Of a stretch of 16,963 bases of DNA, positions 14,480 to 16,963 are shown in pieces. How positions within the stretch are numbered: position 1 is the stretch's first letter; each line of letters begins with the position of its first letter. The position numbers were made by a program, and so were the translations under genes. The stretch is from RGIG1828 sp045586905 (GTDB lineage: Bacteria; Bacillota; Clostridia; UMGS1810), in NCBI GenBank assembly GCA_045586905.1, contig JAZNBF010000025.1:1-16963 (forward strand). Reading direction: 5' to 3'. The notes below the pieces were generated by a model, which did no database searches, was not told the origin of the DNA, and was given only the letters and a program-made list of their open reading frames with translations.

Positions 14480-14752
14480 GTGTCTAATTTATTTGTATGT
14501 GTGCTCGGTGTGGGAACAGTCTTTTTAGGACTTATATGTATCATATTGCTTTGTAAAATTACAAGTGCTTTATGCTCATCTATGCCCAAAAAATCCGAAG
14601 AGAAAAAATCTACTGATGCAAAACCGGTTTCTGCGTCAGTCGCTCCTATAGCCAACAAGCAGGAGATTGTTGCTGCCATTTGCGCAGTAATTGCCGAAGA
14701 ATGCGGCACAGATGTAAAAAACATCAAAGTTGTATCATTCAAAAGAGCGTAA
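14480..14752 (+). CDS. oadG: Na+-translocating decarboxylase gamma subunit (OadG family)
   Basis: This 90-residue protein has one N-terminal membrane helix (about 4-26), a short Lys/Ser-rich linker and a C-terminal segment (KQEIVAAICAVIAEECG... IKVVSFKRA) typical of the OadG/GcdD family. In oxaloacetate decarboxylase the gamma subunit holds the complex together by joining the membrane beta subunit to the soluble alpha subunit. The start is GTG at 14480, with AAGGAGG seven bases upstream. It is the first gene of the operon, after a 242-base leader; the biotin carrier gene follows 32 bases later. Order and content match clostridial Na+ pump operons. Confidence 0.85.
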   Translation: MSNLFVCVLGVGTVFLGLICIILLCKITSALCSSMPKKSEEKKSTDAKPVSASVAPIANKQEIVAAICAVIAEECGTDVKNIKVVSFKRA

Positions 14753-14784
14753 AACTATCAAAAAATTAAGAGAGGTAATTTGTT

Positions 14785-15162
14785 ATGAAAAACTACAAAG
14801 TTAATGTGAACGGAACAGAATATGTTATTGGTATTGAACTCATGAGCGAAGAAGAAGCTAAAGCAGCAAAAGCAGCTCCTGCTCCTCAGGCAGCTCCCGC
14901 ACCCGCAGCAGCTCCTGCTCCTCAGGCTGCTCCCGCAGCAACAGGTGAAGGCGAAGTGGTATCTGCTCCTATGCAGGGTACTATCCTTTCAGTTAATGTT
15001 AATGCCGGCGATGCTGTTAAAAAAGGCGACGTGCTCTTCATTCTCGAAGCTATGAAAATGGAAAACGAAATCGTGTCAGCTTTTGACGGTACCGTAACCT
15101 CCGTTAGTGTGCAAAAAGGTGCAAGCGTTGCCACAGGCGAAGCTCTTTGCACAATAAAATAA
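14785..15162 (+). CDS. Biotin carboxyl carrier protein of the Na+-pumping decarboxylase
   Basis: This 125-residue protein has a short N-terminal part (1-29), an Ala/Pro linker (30-54) and a biotinyl domain (55-125). The biotin-accepting lysine is K91 in EAMKMENEI. In the decarboxylase, biotin carries the carboxyl group from the carboxyltransferase subunit to the membrane beta subunit, where decarboxylation drives Na+ export. Here the carrier is a separate gene, as in glutaconyl-CoA and methylmalonyl-CoA decarboxylases, rather than the C-terminal domain of the alpha subunit; the end of the alpha gene is outside the window, so a second biotinyl domain there is not excluded. The site GAGAGG precedes the ATG by nine bases. 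The linker is encoded by a 36-base tandem repeat. Confidence 0.93.
   Translation: MKNYKVNVNGTEYVIGIELMSEEEAKAAKAAPAPQAAPAPAAAPAPQAAPAATGEGEVVSAPMQGTILSVNVNAGDAVKKGDVLFILEAMKMENEIVSAFDGTVTSVSVQKGASVATGEALCTIK
14872..14937 (+). repeat. Tandem repeat (36-base period) encoding the Ala/Pro linker
   Basis: The 30 bases 14872-14901 recur at 14908-14937 with a single difference, offset by 36 bases (12 codons). Both copies encode AAPAPQAAPA. The near-identity at DNA level indicates a recent duplication or continuing slippage that changes linker length in frame. Confidence 0.85.
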
Positions 15163-15199
15163 TTTTTTGTAACGCAAAAATCTATCGGAGGAAATCAAA

Positions 15200-16840
15200 A
15201 TGAAAAGAAAAATTATTTCCGCCATTTTGCTCATAGTTATGCTCACATTCTGTCTTGGCACATCTCTTGCCTTTGCAGATGCAGATGCTGAGCAAAAGGC
15301 TCCTGCCGTGTTTGTCAAATCATCAAACTTTGACGAAACCGAAGGCAAATTAACCATTACCATCGCAAACCGTGAGCTTGAAACCATAAGCGGTGAATTT
15401 GTTTTATCCTTTAATGACTCAAATAATGTTTTTGTAAGTGCACAAGGTGAAGTGCTCCCTCAGGAAGGATCTGTTTTTGAGCTTGGCGCAGGCAGAGAAA
15501 AAGAATATGAATTCAATGTCCTGGCAAAAACTGAAAATGGCCAAAACCCCAATCTCACATTTTCAGGTTTATACAAAAACACAACTCTTGCCAATATCCC
15601 CTATTCGTCTGATGCTTTCGTTGAATTTCAGACAGAGGATGTGCTTAGTGCAGCCCAGACAAGCAAGCTTGATGCTGTTATCAACTTCTTAAAGCAGACA
15701 GGCTTCTCACTCACCAACTGGAAAGCGCTTATTATGATAGCTGTTGCATGCTTGCTTCTCTATCTTGCTATTGTTAAGCAGTTTGAACCGCTTCTTCTTT
15801 TGCCCATAGCTTTTGGTATGCTTCTTACAAACCTTTTAGGTGCAGAAGTATTTCATGAAGAGCTTTTCAGTGGCGGACATGTTCACTGGGACTACTTTGG
15901 TGCGACAAATGCAATAAGCATAGGTCTTATCGACATTTTATATCTTGGTGTTAAGCTTGGCATTTACCCCTGCCTTATCTTCATAGGTATCGGTGCCATG
16001 ACCGACTTCGGTCCCCTTATTGCTAACCCCAAAAGTCTTCTCCTAGGTGCTGCTGCACAGGTTGGTATTTTTGCAACATACCTTGGTGCATATTATCTCG
16101 GCTTCACACCTCAGGAAGCAGGTTCTATCGGCATCATCGGCGGTGCCGACGGCCCGACAGCTATCTTTGTAACATCTGTGCTTGCTCCTCATCTTTTAGG
16201 ACCTATCGCAGTTGCCGCATATTCATATATGGCTCTCGTTCCTGTTATTCAGCCACCTATTATGAAGCTTCTCACAACAAAGGAAGAACGCCAGATAGAA
16301 ATGAAAGCTCTCAGAGTGGTTTCTCAGACAGAGAAAATCCTCTTCCCTATCGTTGTTACAATCTTTGTTGCTTTCCTCGTGCCTTCTGCTACTCCTCTCG
16401 TTGGATGCCTTATGCTTGGTAACCTTCTCAAGGAAAGCGGCGTGTGTGAAAGACTTTCTAAAACAGTTCAGAACGAACTTATGAACATCGTTACCGTATT
16501 CCTTGGCATTTCTGTTGGTGCTACTGCTACTGCCGAAACCTTCTTAAGCCTCGGTACAATAAAGATTATTGTTATGGGTGTGGTTGCATTTGGCGTGGCT
16601 ACTGCATGCGGTGTGCTCCTTGCAAAGTTTATGAACCTGTTTTTAAAGAACAAAATCAATCCTCTTATCGGTTCTGCAGGCGTGTCGGCTGTTCCTATGG
16701 CAGCCCGTGTTTCTCAGAAGGTTGGTCAGGATGAGAATCCTTCCAACTTCCTCCTTATGCACGCTATGGGCCCCAACGTTGCAGGCGTAATCGGCTCTGC
16801 AATTGCTGCCGGCGCTCTTATTGCAATGCTTGCAAAATAA
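15200..16840 (+). CDS. oadB: Na+-translocating decarboxylase beta subunit with N-terminal secreted domain
   Basis: This 546-residue protein is the membrane subunit that decarboxylates carboxybiotin and pumps Na+ outward. The conserved part starts near residue 170: LPIAFGMLLTNLLG (201-214), GIGAMTDFGPLIANP (263-277) and GIIGGADGPTAIFVTS (311-326), with D317 the aspartate known to be essential in this family, then further membrane helices to the end. Most OadB/GcdB proteins are about 370-430 residues. Here a signal peptide (1-26, probable cleavage after SLAFA) and an exported domain of about 140 residues (27-165), rich in predicted beta strands, come first. The ribosome site GGAGG lies eight bases before the ATG, so the long form is the natural start. 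The biotin carrier gene precedes it by 37 bases and the alpha subunit gene follows by 27. Confidence 0.93.
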   Translation: MKRKIISAILLIVMLTFCLGTSLAFADADAEQKAPAVFVKSSNFDETEGKLTITIANRELETISGEFVLSFNDSNNVFVSAQGEVLPQEGSVFELGAGREKEYEFNVLAKTENGQNPNLTFSGLYKNTTLANIPYSSDAFVEFQTEDVLSAAQTSKLDAVINFLKQTGFSLTNWKALIMIAVACLLLYLAIVKQFEPLLLLPIAFGMLLTNLLGAEVFHEELFSGGHVHWDYFGATNAISIGLIDILYLGVKLGIYPCLIFIGIGAMTDFGPLIANPKSLLLGAAAQVGIFATYLGAYYLGFTPQEAGSIGIIGGADGPTAIFVTSVLAPHLLGPIAVAAYSYMALVPVIQPPIMKLLTTKEERQIEMKALRVVSQTEKILFPIVVTIFVAFLVPSATPLVGCLMLGNLLKESGVCERLSKTVQNELMNIVTVFLGISVGATATAETFLSLGTIKIIVMGVVAFGVATACGVLLAKFMNLFLKNKINPLIGSAGVSAVPMAARVSQKVGQDENPSNFLLMHAMGPNVAGVIGSAIAAGALIAMLAK

Positions 16841-16867
16841 GAAAACAAAATTTAATGGAGGTACAAT

Positions 16868-16963
16868 ATGTCTAAATTATATATTACCGACACTATTCTT
16901 CGTGATGCTCACCAGTCTCAGGCAGCAACACGTATGAAAATTGAAGATATGATTCCTGCTCTC
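16868..16963 (+). CDS. oadA: Oxaloacetate decarboxylase alpha subunit, carboxyltransferase (partial, cut by window end)
   Basis: The first 32 residues are visible. They contain ITDTILRDAHQSQAATRMK, the opening signature of the carboxyltransferase domain shared by OadA, pyruvate carboxylase and the transcarboxylase 5S subunit; the aspartate in LRDAHQS is a metal ligand in that family. The subunit transfers the carboxyl group from oxaloacetate (or a related acid) to biotin. GGAGG lies six bases before the ATG at 16868. It follows the beta subunit by 27 bases in the same operon. This start favours an oxaloacetate-type rather than a glutaconyl-CoA or methylmalonyl-CoA decarboxylase, whose alpha subunits belong to a different family. 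The full length is unknown. Confidence 0.9.
   Translation, partial: MSKLYITDTILRDAHQSQAATRMKIEDMIPAL

Overview
The window looks like chromosome of a low-to-moderate G+C anaerobic Bacillota (class Clostridia). The signs are AT-rich intergenic DNA, strong GGAGG ribosome sites with some GTG and TTG starts, TTGACA/TATAAT promoters, and a biotin-dependent Na+-translocating decarboxylase operon. No rRNA, tRNA, CRISPR array, phage gene or transposase was recognised. All assignments come from reading motifs; no database search was run.

Region A (1-7770, minus strand) is one long operon that reads leftward from a promoter at 7742-7770 to a hairpin terminator at 1-39. In transcription order it holds: a TIM-barrel glycosidase-like gene interrupted by an in-frame TAA; a SIS-domain sugar isomerase; a ribokinase-like PfkB kinase; a second, divergent SIS protein; a small protein resembling only the C-terminal half of a Gfo/Idh/MocA oxidoreductase; a full-length Gfo/Idh/MocA oxidoreductase; an M20 metallopeptidase/deacylase; and a GNAT-like acyltransferase. 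Spacings are tight and several genes overlap (4, 7 and 8-17 bases). No transporter is present and no signal peptide is seen, so the set probably processes an imported small carbohydrate, perhaps an amide-bearing or acylated one. I know of no described pathway with this gene set. It is the best candidate here for an undescribed system.

A divergent AraC-family regulator (7863-8633) shares a compact control region with the operon. Two near-perfect sigma-A-type promoters face away from each other and flank a direct repeat with a 21-bp period, the geometry expected of an AraC-type operator. A strong bidirectional hairpin terminator (8647-8704) follows the regulator.

Region B (8706-9674, minus strand) holds a glycerophosphodiester phosphodiesterase followed by a 73-residue single-span membrane protein. 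Upstream of it, at 9761-9943, is a non-coding cluster of small hairpins separated by the motif AATTCATGA/ATGAATT, resembling a palindromic or MITE-like element.

Region C (10108-14237, plus strand) is a housekeeping-type operon: comM/YifB AAA+ ATPase, a membrane-anchored TPR protein, a truncated and divergent LarC-like protein, and an RluA-family pseudouridine synthase, closed by a terminator at 14237-14276.

Region D (14480 to the window end, plus strand) is a sodium-pumping decarboxylase operon: gamma subunit (OadG-like), biotin carrier protein, beta subunit with an unusual N-terminal secreted domain, and the start of the carboxyltransferase alpha subunit, cut by the window edge. Together these would decarboxylate oxaloacetate (or a related acid) and export Na+. 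The 240-bp leader contains a TTGACA hexamer overlapping a perfect 8-bp inverted repeat, and phased A-tracts.
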